Assembly: GCA_051859505.1 (NCBI GenBank)
Contig: JBHYFN010000014.1
Location: 16,900-80,899, forward strand
DNA: 64,000 nucleotides
Reading direction: 5' to 3'
From: JAFIEN01 sp051859505
GTDB lineage: Bacteria; Pseudomonadota; Alphaproteobacteria; Rhodobacterales; Rhodobacteraceae
The notes below the pieces were generated by a model. It ran no database searches. It had not been told where the DNA came from and was given only the letters and a program-made list of their open reading frames with translations. The position numbers and the translations under genes are program-made. Positions 25,650 through 34,327 of this stretch are shown piece by piece (position 1 is the stretch's first letter; every line of letters starts with the position of its first letter).

Positions 25650-26361
25650 GCCCGCGCCCCAAACCCCCCAAACCCCCCAACCCCCCCCCCCCGCCCAGCA
25701 GCGTGACGGGCTCGAGAAGGGCGACAACCCCCGCCCCCCCAAAGCCGTGCGGGTGCGGCCGGGGGTCCGCCTTGCGATCAACCCCGGCGAGGTGGTGGCG
25801 CTGATCGCCCCCTCGGGCGCGGGGAAATCGACGCTTCTGCATATCGCGGGCCTTCTTGATGCGCCCGATGCCGGCCGGGTCAGCATCGGCGGCACCGACC
25901 TGACCCGCCTGTCCGACCGCGCCCGCACCGCCGCCCGGCGCGAGGAGGTGGGCTTCATCTACCAGTTCCATCACCTCCTGCCCGAATTCTCGGCGCTCGA
26001 GAATATCGTGCTGCCCCAGCGCGCCAATGCCGTCCCCCGCGCCGAGGCCGAGGCCCATGCCCGCGACCTTCTGGGCCGGGTCGGGCTGGCGGGGCGGGCG
26101 GGGCATCGCCCGGCGGCCCTCTCGGGGGGCGAGGCGCAGCGGGTGGCCTTTTGCCGGGCGCTCGCCAACCGGCCCCGCCTGCTTCTGGCGGACGAGCCGA
26201 CGGGCAATCTCGATCCCGGCACCTCGGACACGGTCTTCGAGGCGCTGCTCGAGTTGGTGCGGGCCACCGGCCTTGCGGCGCTGATCGCGACGCATAACCT
26301 TGATCTTGCGGCGCGGATGGACCGGGTCTTGCGGCTGGAAAAGGGCCGGCTGGCCGCGTGA
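25642..26361 (+). CDS. lolD: Lipoprotein-releasing ABC transporter ATPase, unusual N terminus
   Basis: A 239-residue ABC ATPase. Walker A is APSGAGKST, the signature is LSGGEAQRVAF, Walker B is LLLADEPTGNLD and the switch histidine is in IATHNLDLA. The Q-loop reads GFIYQFHHLLPEF. The first 35 residues are odd: after MNEP comes a Pro/Gln-rich run (APQTPQTPQPPPPAQQ) encoded partly by a 12-base poly-C tract (25681-25692), where the family has a beta strand, and the A-loop aromatic residue (KGY) is aspartate here (EKGDN). The frame is intact. Whether this is real or reflects tract slippage cannot be told here. Confidence 0.85.
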   Translation: MNEPAPQTPQTPQPPPPAQQRDGLEKGDNPRPPKAVRVRPGVRLAINPGEVVALIAPSGAGKSTLLHIAGLLDAPDAGRVSIGGTDLTRLSDRARTAARREEVGFIYQFHHLLPEFSALENIVLPQRANAVPRAEAEAHARDLLGRVGLAGRAGHRPAALSGGEAQRVAFCRALANRPRLLLADEPTGNLDPGTSDTVFEALLELVRATGLAALIATHNLDLAARMDRVLRLEKGRLAA

Positions 26362-26386
26362 GCGCAACGACGGAAGGGGGGCAGGC

Positions 26387-27391
26387 ATGACGCAGACCAG
26401 GATCGCGGTCGAGACGATCGCCGATGTGACGAAAGCCGCGCTTGTCGCGCATGGCGCGGGTGCGGTGCAGGCCGCCTCGGTCGCGCGGGCGGTGGCGCGG
26501 GCCGAGGCGCTGGGCAATGTGATCTGCGGTCTTTACTATGTCGAAAGCTATTGCAGCCAGCTTGTCTCGGGCCGGGTCAGGGGGCAGGCCAGCCCGGTCG
26601 TGACCCAGCCCCGGCCGGGCGCGGTGACGGTGGATGCGGCCTTCGGCTTTGCCCAGCCCGCCTTCGATGCCGGCCTGCCGCAGGCCGTGGCCGCGGCCCG
26701 GGCCAATGGGGTTGCCACCCTGGCCGTGGCCCATGCCCATACCTGCACCTCGCTGGGCTATTTCACCGAACGGATCGGGGCCGAGGGGCTGATCGGGCTG
26801 GGCTTCACCAATGCCACCCCCGTCGTGGCCCCGCCGGGCGGCAACCGCCCCGTGATCGGCACCAATCCCGTGGCCCTGACCGTGCCCGGCCCCGAGGGCG
26901 ACCCGGACAAGCCGCTGATGCAGTTCGATTTCTCGACCTCGGCCGTGGCGCTGGGCAAGATCACCATGGCGCGCGCGGCGGGCGAGCCGATCCCCGAAGG
27001 CTGGGCCGTCGACAGCGCCGGCCGCCCGACGACCGATCCCGAAGCCGCGCTGGGCGGCGCGCTTCTGAGTGCGGGCGGGCACAAGGGCTGGGGCTTCGGC
27101 CTGATGGCCGAGGTGATGGCGGCCTGCCTGACCGGTTCGGTCAATTCGCTTGACGTGGCCGCGATCAAATCCGCCGAGGGCCCGCCGCATGACCTCGGCC
27201 AGTTCTACATCCTGATCGACCCCGGCACCCATACGGCGCCCGAGACCTTCGCCCGCCGCTTCGCCCGTCTGGCCGAGGCCGTCGCCGCACAGGAGGGCGC
27301 CCGCCTGCCCGGTGCCGCCCGCCCCGTGGCAGACACCGTCGCCGTGCCCGAGGCGCTCTGGTCGCGGATCACCGCGCTCGCCCGCGCCTGA
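26387..27391 (+). CDS. Ldh family oxidoreductase (malate/lactate/piperideine-2-carboxylate reductase type)
   Basis: A 334-residue NAD(P)-dependent reductase of the malate/L-lactate dehydrogenase 2 family, which reduces 2-oxo or cyclic imino acids. Family features include LAVAHAHTCTSLGYFTERI, a nucleotide-binding NRPVIGTNPVALTVP, FDFSTSAVALGKI and GGHKGWGFGLMAEVM. Length is slightly below the usual 335-350. ATG 26387 has GGGGGGCAGGC upstream and lies 25 bp after lolD. Delta-1-piperideine-2-carboxylate or pyrroline-2-carboxylate reductase is plausible, but substrate is not fixed by sequence alone. Confidence 0.8.
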   Translation: MTQTRIAVETIADVTKAALVAHGAGAVQAASVARAVARAEALGNVICGLYYVESYCSQLVSGRVRGQASPVVTQPRPGAVTVDAAFGFAQPAFDAGLPQAVAAARANGVATLAVAHAHTCTSLGYFTERIGAEGLIGLGFTNATPVVAPPGGNRPVIGTNPVALTVPGPEGDPDKPLMQFDFSTSAVALGKITMARAAGEPIPEGWAVDSAGRPTTDPEAALGGALLSAGGHKGWGFGLMAEVMAACLTGSVNSLDVAAIKSAEGPPHDLGQFYILIDPGTHTAPETFARRFARLAEAVAAQEGARLPGAARPVADTVAVPEALWSRITALARA

Positions 27392-27504
27392 GCGGCGGAA
27401 ACCGGCGCAACTGCCCGCCACACCGGCAGAACCTCGCCAGAGCGTGAGCGCCGGGGCAGGGCGGCCCGATTGATCGCCGCGCCCCGCTGCGATAGAGCCA
27501 TCTC

Positions 27505-28188
27505 ATGCCGTTCCGCCCCACCCCTCGCGCCTCTGCCGCCCTTGCCGCCCTTGCCCTCGCCCTTGGCGTCGCCGGCGCCCCCGGGCCGGCCGCGGCCCAT
27601 CCACATATCTTCGTCGAGGCCGAGGTCGCCATCGTCTTTGACGATGCGGGGCAGGTGGCCGGCGTGCAGCTGGTCTGGGTCTATGACGACTTCTTCTCTT
27701 TCCTGCTGACGGCCGACCTCGGGATCGACATGCAGGGCACCCTGACCCTGACCCCCGAAGAGCATCAGATCCTTGCCGACAATGTCCTGCAATGGCCCGC
27801 CGATTTCGGCGGCGATCTGGTGGTGATGCAGGACGGCCGCCCGCTGGCGCTGGCCGCGCCGCAGCAACAGCGCGTCGATTATGTCAACGGACGGGTGCAC
27901 GAGATCCATGTCCGCCCCCTCCGCCAGCCCGCCGATCCCAGCCGGCCCGTCGATGTGCAGGTCTATGACCCCTATTACTACGTCGCCTACGAGGTGGTGG
28001 GCGATATCGGCCTGATCGGCCGCGCGGGCTGCGAGATCCGCTATACCCCGGCCGATCTGATGAGCGCCTATGCGCTGGTCGAGGAACTGCTCTTCGGCCG
28101 GCCCGCCTATGACGTCGGCCCCGACGAGGATTTCCCCGCCGTGGGCGATGCCTTCGCCGATACCGTCACGGTGCAATGCGCGCCCTGA
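27505..28188 (+). CDS. DUF1007 family periplasmic protein
   Basis: A 227-residue exported protein with a signal peptide ending in PAAAHPHIFVEAEV. The HPHIF motif just after cleavage is the hallmark of DUF1007 proteins and is a probable metal-binding site. The following gene is a NicO-type nickel/cobalt transporter and overlaps it by 13 bp. That pairing is common and suggests the protein delivers or senses the divalent metal in the periplasm; this role is inferred. ATG 27505. Confidence 0.85.
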   Translation: MPFRPTPRASAALAALALALGVAGAPGPAAAHPHIFVEAEVAIVFDDAGQVAGVQLVWVYDDFFSFLLTADLGIDMQGTLTLTPEEHQILADNVLQWPADFGGDLVVMQDGRPLALAAPQQQRVDYVNGRVHEIHVRPLRQPADPSRPVDVQVYDPYYYVAYEVVGDIGLIGRAGCEIRYTPADLMSAYALVEELLFGRPAYDVGPDEDFPAVGDAFADTVTVQCAP

Positions 28189-29288
28189 CCCGACAGCCGG
28201 TGCTGCTGGCCATCGCGGGCCTGGCGCTTCTGGCCGTGGTCTGGCTTTGGGGCATGGGCGGGGCCGAGAGGGTGGGGGCCGCCGCGGCAGCGGGGCAGCG
28301 CGATGTGCAGAACGCCATGGCCGGCGCGCTTCGGCGGTTGCAGGCGGGCGATTGGGCGGCGCTGCTGACGCTTTGGGGCCTGTGCTTCGCCTACGGGTTC
28401 TTTCACGCCGCGGGGCCGGGCCATGGCAAGCTGGTGATCGGCGGCTACGGGCTGGGGCGGCGGGTGCCGATGGGGCGGCTGGCGGGGCTGGCCGTGACCT
28501 CGAGCCTGGCGCAGGCGGTGACGGCGGTGCTGCTGGTCTATGCGGGCGTCCTTGTGCTGGGCTGGAGCCGCGAGCGGATGCAGGGCCTGGCCGATGCGGG
28601 GCTGCAGGCGCTGTCGATGGGGCTGATCGCGCTGATCGGGCTCTGGCTGATGCTGCGGGGCCTGCGCGGCCTCTGGCGGCTGTGGTCGGCAGGCGCGGTG
28701 CCTGCGACCCCCGAGGAGGCCCCCGAGGCGGCAGAGCCTGCGCCCCTGACCTTGCAGACCGCCACCGTCCTGCCCGCGGCTTCGGGCAGCCTTTACGCGC
28801 TGGGCCGCGCCGATGCGATGGTCCTTCCTGCGGGAGAAGGGCAGGGCGCAGGGCAGGGCGGGGCGCTGGCCGCTTCGACCCCCGCCCCCGACCATGCCCA
28901 TTCCGGCAGCCCCGGCGAGGTCTGCGCCACCTGCGGCCATGCCCATGGCCCCAGCCTCGAACAGGTCGAGGCGGTCCGCAGCTGGCGCGACGCCGCCCTG
29001 ATCATCGCCGCCATCGCCGTGCGCCCCTGCACGGGCGCGCTGTTCCTTCTGGTGCTGACATGGCGTCTGGGGATCGACTGGGCCGGCGTGGTGGGGGCCT
29101 TCGTCATGGCGCTCGGCACCGCCAGCGTGACCGTGCTGGTGGCCGTGGCCTCGGTCTCGCTGCGGGAAAGCGCGCTGATGCAGCTGGCCTCGGGCCCCGC
29201 CACCGCGCGCGCCATGGCCCTGTTCGAGGCGCTGGCCGGGGCGCTCGTGCTGATCCTGTCGCTGCAGCTGATGCTGCGCGCCCTCTGA
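28176..29288 (+). CDS. NicO family nickel/cobalt transporter
   Basis: A 370-residue inner-membrane protein with about six helices. HAAGPGHGKLVIGGYGLGRR is the conserved histidine-rich motif of NicO/RcnA proteins, and AIAVRPCTGALFLLVL in the second half is the matching repeat. A central cytoplasmic or periplasmic loop is rich in His, Cys and acidic residues (DHAHSGSPGEVCATCGHAHG), fitting metal capture. Start ATG 28176 overlaps the DUF1007 gene, so the two are translated together. Export versus import cannot be decided from sequence. Confidence 0.87.
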   Translation: MRALTRQPVLLAIAGLALLAVVWLWGMGGAERVGAAAAAGQRDVQNAMAGALRRLQAGDWAALLTLWGLCFAYGFFHAAGPGHGKLVIGGYGLGRRVPMGRLAGLAVTSSLAQAVTAVLLVYAGVLVLGWSRERMQGLADAGLQALSMGLIALIGLWLMLRGLRGLWRLWSAGAVPATPEEAPEAAEPAPLTLQTATVLPAASGSLYALGRADAMVLPAGEGQGAGQGGALAASTPAPDHAHSGSPGEVCATCGHAHGPSLEQVEAVRSWRDAALIIAAIAVRPCTGALFLLVLTWRLGIDWAGVVGAFVMALGTASVTVLVAVASVSLRESALMQLASGPATARAMALFEALAGALVLILSLQLMLRAL

Positions 29289-29329
29289 CCCGGCTGGACG
29301 CGCGCCGCCCCACCGCCTAAAGGCGGGGG

Positions 29330-30712
29330 ATGATCCCGGCCCCGTCGCCTCAACCCGCCCAGACCTGGGCCGAGCATATCCGCGCGCTCCTGCTGCTGGG
29401 CGTGCCGCTGATCGCGTCGAACCTTGCGCAATTCGTGATCGGCCTGACCGACATGCTGATGCTGGGCTGGTATGATGTCGCGGCACTGGCGGCCGCAACG
29501 CTTGCCACCTCGCTGTTTTTCCTGCTGTTCCTGATCGGGATCGGTTTCGCCAATGCGGTGGCCCCGCTGGTCGCCGCCGCCGTCTCGGCCGGGGAAGAGA
29601 CCGAGGTGCGCCGCGTGACCCGGATGGGCCTGTGGCTGTCGGTGATCTTCGGGCTGGCGGCGACGCTGCCGCTGATGTGGTCGGGCGCCCTCTTTCGCGC
29701 CATCGGACAGGACGAGGCGCTGGCGGGCCTCGCGCAGGATTACCTCAGGATCGCGGGCTGGGGCCTGATCCCGGCGCTTCTGGGGACGGTGCTGCGCTCT
29801 TACCTTTCGGCGCTGGAGCTGACGGCGATGATCCTCTGGGCCACGCTCGGGGCGGCATTGCTGAACGCCGGGCTGAACTACATGCTGATCTTCGGCAACT
29901 GGGGCGCGCCGGAACTGGGCATCCGGGGTGCCGCCATCGCCTCGGTCGGCACGGCACTGCTGACGCTGGTGATCCTCCTGGTCTATGCGCTGTGGAAGGT
30001 GCCGCAATATCAGCTGCTCCGCCGCCTCTGGAAGCCCGACATGGCGGCGATGGGCCGGGTGTTCCGGCTGGGCCTGCCGATCGGGCTGACGGCGCTGGCC
30101 GAATCCGGGCTCTTTGCCGGGAGTGCGGTGCTGGTGGGCTGGATCGGCACGCTCGAGCTTGCCGCCCACGGGATCGCGCTGCAACTGGCCTCGGCCGCCT
30201 TCATGCTGCACCTCGGCCTCAGCCAGGCGGTGACGGTGCGCGCCGGTCGCGCCTTCGGCCGGCAGGACGAGGCGGCCCTGCGGCGCGGCGCTCTGGTGGC
30301 CCATGCGATCTCGGCCGGCTTCTCGATCGCGACCGTGATCCTGTTCCTCGCCATGCCCGAGACGCTGATCGGCCTTTTCGTCGATCCCGGCGATCCCCTG
30401 CGCTCCGAGGTGATCGCCATCGGCGTCACGCTGATCGTGCTGGCGGCCCTGTTCAACCTGACCGACGGGGCACAGGTCGTGGCGCTGGGCCTGTTGCGCG
30501 GGGTGCAGGATGCGACCGTGCCGATGATCCATGCGGTGATCAGCTACTGGCTGGTCGGCATTCCGGTCAGCCTTGTGCTGGGCTTCTGGCTGGGCATGGG
30601 CGCGGTCGGGGTCTGGCTTGGCCTTGTCGTGGGGCTGGCGGTGGCGGCGGTCCTGCTGACCTGGCGCTTCTGGGCGCGGTCGGTCAGGATCGCCAGGGCG
30701 CCACAGAGTTAG
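29330..30712 (+). CDS. MATE family efflux transporter
   Basis: A 460-residue multidrug/toxin exporter of the MATE family with 12 predicted helices in two repeats. The first repeat begins LLLGVPLIASNLAQFVIGLTD with MLMLGWYD, and the second contains RLGLPIGLTALAESGLFAG. These are NorM-like features; export of organic cations driven by Na+ or H+ is expected. The start is ATG 29330. DedA follows after 8 bp, so the two may be co-transcribed. Confidence 0.9.
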   Translation: MIPAPSPQPAQTWAEHIRALLLLGVPLIASNLAQFVIGLTDMLMLGWYDVAALAAATLATSLFFLLFLIGIGFANAVAPLVAAAVSAGEETEVRRVTRMGLWLSVIFGLAATLPLMWSGALFRAIGQDEALAGLAQDYLRIAGWGLIPALLGTVLRSYLSALELTAMILWATLGAALLNAGLNYMLIFGNWGAPELGIRGAAIASVGTALLTLVILLVYALWKVPQYQLLRRLWKPDMAAMGRVFRLGLPIGLTALAESGLFAGSAVLVGWIGTLELAAHGIALQLASAAFMLHLGLSQAVTVRAGRAFGRQDEAALRRGALVAHAISAGFSIATVILFLAMPETLIGLFVDPGDPLRSEVIAIGVTLIVLAALFNLTDGAQVVALGLLRGVQDATVPMIHAVISYWLVGIPVSLVLGFWLGMGAVGVWLGLVVGLAVAAVLLTWRFWARSVRIARAPQS

Positions 30713-30720
30713 GAGACGCC

Positions 30721-31335
30721 ATGTTCGACTGGATCGCCGATCTGATCTCGGCCGGGGGGATCCCCGGCGTGGCCGCGGTCATGCTGCTGGAAAATCTCTT
30801 TCCCCCGATCCCGTCCGAACTGGTGATGCCGATGGCGGGCTTTCTGGCGGGCACGGGCGAACTGCCGCTCATCCCCGTCATCCTTGCCGGCGTGCTGGGG
30901 TCGGTTCTGGGCACGCTCTTCTGGTACTGGATCGGCCATGCCATGGGCGAGGCGCGGTTCCTGGCCTTCATCGACCGCTACGGCTTCTGGCTGACGCTGA
31001 GCCGGGACGAGGCCGAGCGCGCGCTCGCCTGGTTCCGGCGCTGGGGCTATTGGGCGATCTTCCTGGGGCGGATGGTGCCGGGGATGCGGACGCTGATCTC
31101 GGTCCCGGCGGGGCTGTCGGGGATGCCGATGCTGCCGTTTCTGGCGATCACCACGGCGGGCAGCCTGATCTGGGTGACATTCCTCACCCTCGGCGGCCTC
31201 CTGCTCGAGGCGAATTACCACCTTCTGGCGGAATGGCTGGACCCCGGAACGACGATCGTCATCGGCCTGGTCGTGGCGCTTTATCTCTATCGGGTGATCC
31301 GGGGCTTCCTGCGCCGCTTCGACCGGCGCGGCTGA
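30721..31335 (+). CDS. DedA family membrane protein
   Basis: A 204-residue DedA/SNARE-associated family protein. Typical pieces are LENLFPPIPSELVMPMAGFL near residues 23-42 and FLGRMVPGMRTLISVPAGLS in the middle, the F/Y-x-x-R-x-x-P-x-x-R motif with two arginines that are essential in characterised members. Recent work ties this family to lipid carrier flipping. ATG 30721 has AGGAGACGCC directly upstream. It lies 8 bp after the MATE gene. Confidence 0.9.
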   Translation: MFDWIADLISAGGIPGVAAVMLLENLFPPIPSELVMPMAGFLAGTGELPLIPVILAGVLGSVLGTLFWYWIGHAMGEARFLAFIDRYGFWLTLSRDEAERALAWFRRWGYWAIFLGRMVPGMRTLISVPAGLSGMPMLPFLAITTAGSLIWVTFLTLGGLLLEANYHLLAEWLDPGTTIVIGLVVALYLYRVIRGFLRRFDRRG

Positions 31336-31350
31336 CCCTGGTCGGGCTGC

Positions 31351-31434
31351 GCCCGATCAGATCGGATGCGCCGGGGAGGGGGCGGCCAGGCCGGGCCGGG
31401 CCGAACCGGGCCCGATCAGATCGGATGCGCCGGG
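31351..31434. repeat. 25-bp direct repeat duplicating the 3' end of the PfkB gene
   Basis: A 25-bp sequence containing GATCAGATCGGATGCGCC is present at 31351-31375 and again at 31410-31434, 59 bp apart. The second copy contains the last codons and stop of the PfkB-family gene (stop at 31416-31418), so the first is a duplicated relic of that end. The DNA between is a GC-rich run of GGCC-type repeats. Confidence 0.9.
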
Positions 31435-32429
31435 CAATGGTCGATCAGCCGGGCGATATCCTCGGGCCGGCACAGCGCCGTGCCTTCCGTCATCACCGCC
31501 GCCGAGGCCGCGGCCACCCCCCGCGTCAGCGCCTCGGCCAGCGCCACCCCTTCGGCCAGCGCGAGGGTGAAACTGCCGACGAAACTGTCGCCCGCCCCCA
31601 CCTTGCTGCGCACCGGCACATCGGCGGCGCGCGAATGCAGCCGCTGCCCCTCGGTCGCCAGAACCGACCCTTCCGGCCCGCGCGCCACGATCACGATCCG
31701 CGCAATCCCCCGCGCCACGAGCGACGAGGCGAAATCCGCGCTCTCGCCCAGATCCGCAAGCGGGCGCCCGGCCAGCACATTCGCCTCGTCATGGTTCATC
31801 CGAAGCACCATCGGCGCCCCGCCCATAGACCCGCCCGGTGCGCCTGCCGGTGCCTCGCCCGGTGCTCCTCCCGGAGCGCCTGCCACCCCGTCCCCGGCCG
31901 CCACCGCGAACAGACCCGGCCCCGAGGTATCGACCACCACATCGGCCCCCTTGGCAGCCAGATCCCGGCACAGATCGGGAATGATCCGCCCCTGCACCCC
32001 GGGCGGCAGACTGCCCGAAAGGACCACGATCCCCCCGACCGCCGCCCGCTCGACCACATCCCGGCGCAGATGCTCCACATCCTCCTGCGACCAAAGCGGT
32101 CCGGGCAGCATGAAGCGGTATTGCCCGCCGCTCTGCCGGTCGGTCACGGCCAGCGAGGTGCGCGTCTCGCCCGAGGTCTCGTGCACGATGACATCGATCC
32201 CCGCCGCCGTCAGAAGCTGCGCCAGCCGCGCCCCGGTATGGCCCCCCAGGGCCACAAGACAGCGCGAGGGGCCGCCCAGAATGGCGATCGCCCGGCTCAC
32301 GTTGATCCCGCCGCCGCCGGGATGGGTATGGGCCGGATCGCACCGCAACTTCAGCCCGGGTTCGACATGATCCACCCCCGTCGCCAGATCCAGCGCGGGG
32401 TTGAGAGTGACGGTCAGGATATCGCGCAT
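31416..32429 (-). CDS. PfkB family hexose-phosphate kinase (1-phosphofructokinase type)
   Basis: A 337-residue ribokinase-fold kinase. The start MRDILTVTLNPALDLATGV matches 1-phosphofructokinase/PfkB proteins. Motifs: THPGGGGINVSRAIAILGG (substrate side), LSGSLPPGV, and the catalytic VPVRSKVGAGDSFVGSFTLA with anion hole and base aspartate. It has an odd Gly/Ala/Pro-rich insert of about 25 residues (VAGAPGGAPGEAPAGAPGG, near 205-230) before MNHDEANVL. Fructose-1-phosphate, fructose-6-phosphate or tagatose-6-phosphate are possible substrates. No PTS genes are adjacent. The longer reading frame upstream is not supported. Confidence 0.85.
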   Translation of the reverse strand: MRDILTVTLNPALDLATGVDHVEPGLKLRCDPAHTHPGGGGINVSRAIAILGGPSRCLVALGGHTGARLAQLLTAAGIDVIVHETSGETRTSLAVTDRQSGGQYRFMLPGPLWSQEDVEHLRRDVVERAAVGGIVVLSGSLPPGVQGRIIPDLCRDLAAKGADVVVDTSGPGLFAVAAGDGVAGAPGGAPGEAPAGAPGGSMGGAPMVLRMNHDEANVLAGRPLADLGESADFASSLVARGIARIVIVARGPEGSVLATEGQRLHSRAADVPVRSKVGAGDSFVGSFTLALAEGVALAEALTRGVAAASAAVMTEGTALCRPEDIARLIDHCPAHPI

Positions 32430-32612
32430 TTCGGCCCCGGTGCGATGGCTCGGCAGTGACTTTGCGTCACCGGGCAAGGGCTGCCCGGCGTCGGCCCGGT
32501 CGCCGGTTCCTGTCACACCGGCCCGGACCGCGCCCGGAGTCTCTGCACGCGCAGGCGGCGGGATGCAACGGAAATGTTAGCGGTAGCAGCCGCAGGCGGC
32601 CCGTCGCCGGCC

Positions 32613-33527
32613 CTAAAGCAGCTGATAGCTCACCGGGACATATCGGAACCCCTCGCCCTGGGCCTCGACGAATCCCGCCGCGGGGAAGGGCATGTGATAG
32701 CCCAGCACCGGGATCCTGTCGGCCGCAGCCATCCCCAGAAGCCGGCGCCGGGTCGCCGCGGCCTGCGCCTTGTCGGCATCGAAGCGCACTTCCCAGTCGG
32801 GCCGGCCCAGCGACCAGACATAGTGATTGGCCGTATCCGCCATCAACAGCAACTGCTGTCCGCCGCTCTCCAGCATGTAGGCCATGTGCCCCGGCGTATG
32901 GCCCGAGGCATCGACCGCGGTGATCCCGCTGCGCAGAGCGTCGCCGGGCGCGATCATCGTCATCGCCTCGGCAAAGGGCCGCACCCGCGCCTCGAAGCCC
33001 TCGTTGTCGGCTCCGGCCCAGAAATCGAACTCCACAGCCCCGGTCACATAGACGGCATTGGCGAAGGTCGGGTTGCCCTCGGCATCCGTCATCCCGCCGA
33101 TATGATCGCCATGCATATGGGTCAGCACCACATGGCTCACATCGCCCGGCGCATATCCCGCGGCCTGCAGCGCAGCCGTGATGCCGGCGGGATCGAGGCC
33201 GGTGTCGAACAGGATCACCTCCGATCCGGTCTCGACCAGAACCGGGGTGAAGAAGTTGTGACTGAGCTCGGTCGAGATGAAATGCGCGGCCGAGACTTCG
33301 GCGAATTCCTCGGCCGGGACATTCATCCCGAAGGTCTCCTGCGGGGCCTCCATCGGCCGGCTGCCCGCAAGAAGCGGAACCACCCGGAAATCGCCCAGCC
33401 GGAAATGGCGATGCGTCGGCAGGGGCAGGCCTGCCTCCTGTGCGGCCGCCCCTGCGGGCAGCAGGCCCAGAGCGGCAACCGGAACGGCGGCCCCAAGGGC
33501 AAGCGTCTGGCGTCGGTTCAGTTCCAT
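32613..33527 (-). CDS. Tat-exported MBL-fold metallo-hydrolase
   Basis: A 304-residue metallo-beta-lactamase-fold protein with a twin-arginine leader (MELNRRQTLALGAAVPVAAL). The zinc motif is LTHMHGDHIGG, followed by the later ligands in DASGHTPGHMAYML and LGYHMPFP. The layout resembles AHL-lactonase and related periplasmic MBL hydrolases, so lactonase activity is possible but unproven. The start at 33525-33527 follows AGGAGGATATC. The upstream open frame is ignored because the Tat signal begins here. Confidence 0.87.
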   Translation of the reverse strand: MELNRRQTLALGAAVPVAALGLLPAGAAAQEAGLPLPTHRHFRLGDFRVVPLLAGSRPMEAPQETFGMNVPAEEFAEVSAAHFISTELSHNFFTPVLVETGSEVILFDTGLDPAGITAALQAAGYAPGDVSHVVLTHMHGDHIGGMTDAEGNPTFANAVYVTGAVEFDFWAGADNEGFEARVRPFAEAMTMIAPGDALRSGITAVDASGHTPGHMAYMLESGGQQLLLMADTANHYVWSLGRPDWEVRFDADKAQAAATRRRLLGMAAADRIPVLGYHMPFPAAGFVEAQGEGFRYVPVSYQLL

Positions 33528-33659
33528 GATATCCTCCTGGATCGTGGCGTCGCAGAAGAAGACATAGCTCTGCAGCCCTCCGATCCCAGCCCCGCGCCGA
33601 TCCGCAACTCGCCCCCGCACAGGCCCCGCACAGACCCTGTGCACCCTCGCGCCGCCCTC

Positions 33660-33720
33660 CTGCTTCTTTTGTTCGAAAATATCCCGGGGGGAGGCCGCAG
33701 GCCGGGGGGCAGAGCCCCCC
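33660..33720. repeat. Composite intergenic repeat, copy 2 (37-bp core plus GC hairpin)
   Basis: Bases 33660-33696 repeat 13336-13372 exactly, and 33704-33720 is the same GGGGGGC-AGA-GCCCCCC hairpin as in copy 1. It lies upstream of the Tat-exported MBL gene and downstream of the convergent-tail region of the metallopeptidase gene. Identity at two distant loci supports a dispersed element. Confidence 0.85.
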
Positions 33721-33780
33721 GCGGAAATTTTGCAAATTTCCGCCCCCCCTCAGTCATGCGGAAATTTGCAAAATTTCCGC
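33721..33780. repeat. Pair of A/T-cored palindromes that are reverse complements of each other
   Basis: GCGGAAATTT-TGC-AAATTTCCGC at 33721-33743 and GCGGAAATTT-GCA-AAATTTCCGC at 33758-33780. The stems are identical; the three-base loops are TGC and GCA, so each unit is the reverse complement of the other. They lie 15 bp from the metallopeptidase stop codon. No T-run follows. Confidence 0.9.
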
Positions 33781-33795
33781 CGCCCCCGTCGCCCC

Positions 33796-34197
33796 TCAGT
33801 GCCACCACTGATCGATGGCGGCGATATCGTCATCCGACCAGCCGAAGTGATGGGCGAATTCGTGGATCGTCACATGCGCCACCAGATCGGCGATCGTGAC
33901 ATTCCCCCGCTCGGCCCATTCATCCAGGATCGGGCGGCGGAAAAGCCAGACCGTATCGGGCCCCTGCGGCACGTCCCAGTTCGATTTCTCGGTCAGCGGG
34001 ATCCCCTCGTACAGCCCGGTCAGCTCGAACGGATCCATCTCCATTTCCCTCAGGACCGCCTCATCGGCGAAGTCCGCGACACGGATCGCGACCTTTTCGG
34101 CCGCCGCGCGAAAGGCCTGCGGCAGATTGGCGACGGTTTCGCGGGCAAGCTCCTCGATCTCGTCTAGGCTGGGGGCGATATGGTCCATGTCGCTCAT
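33796..34197 (-). CDS. Small zinc metallopeptidase family protein (DUF1025-like)
   Basis: A 133-residue cytosolic protein with a C-terminal zinc motif VTIHEFAHHFGWSDDDI (HExxH-x-x-G/W-x-S/D). The preceding VWLFRRPILDEWAERG is typical of the DUF1025/zincin-like metallopeptidase family. No signal peptide. Peptidase activity is presumed from the motif, not known. ATG 34195-34197. It is divergent from gltX. Confidence 0.85.
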   Translation of the reverse strand: MSDMDHIAPSLDEIEELARETVANLPQAFRAAAEKVAIRVADFADEAVLREMEMDPFELTGLYEGIPLTEKSNWDVPQGPDTVWLFRRPILDEWAERGNVTIADLVAHVTIHEFAHHFGWSDDDIAAIDQWWH

Positions 34198-34327
34198 ATG
34201 GACAAAAGCCGCGCGCTGTGAAAGAGCCTGCGCCGCAGCATCCCGCCCCCAACCCGCCTAAAACCCCGCCTCAAGCCCGCCCCCAACCCGCCCCAAGCCC
34301 GCCCGCGCGCCCCCTCCGGAGGATCCG

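Noticed and set aside
32456..32470. GTGAC-TTTGC-GTCAC inverted repeat before the PfkB gene as an operator
   Set aside because: Short arms and no regulator gene beside it; too weak to list as a site.
34198..34327. C-rich repeats before gltX as a regulatory array
   Set aside because: AACCCGCC-type words are irregular and short; composition alone can explain them.
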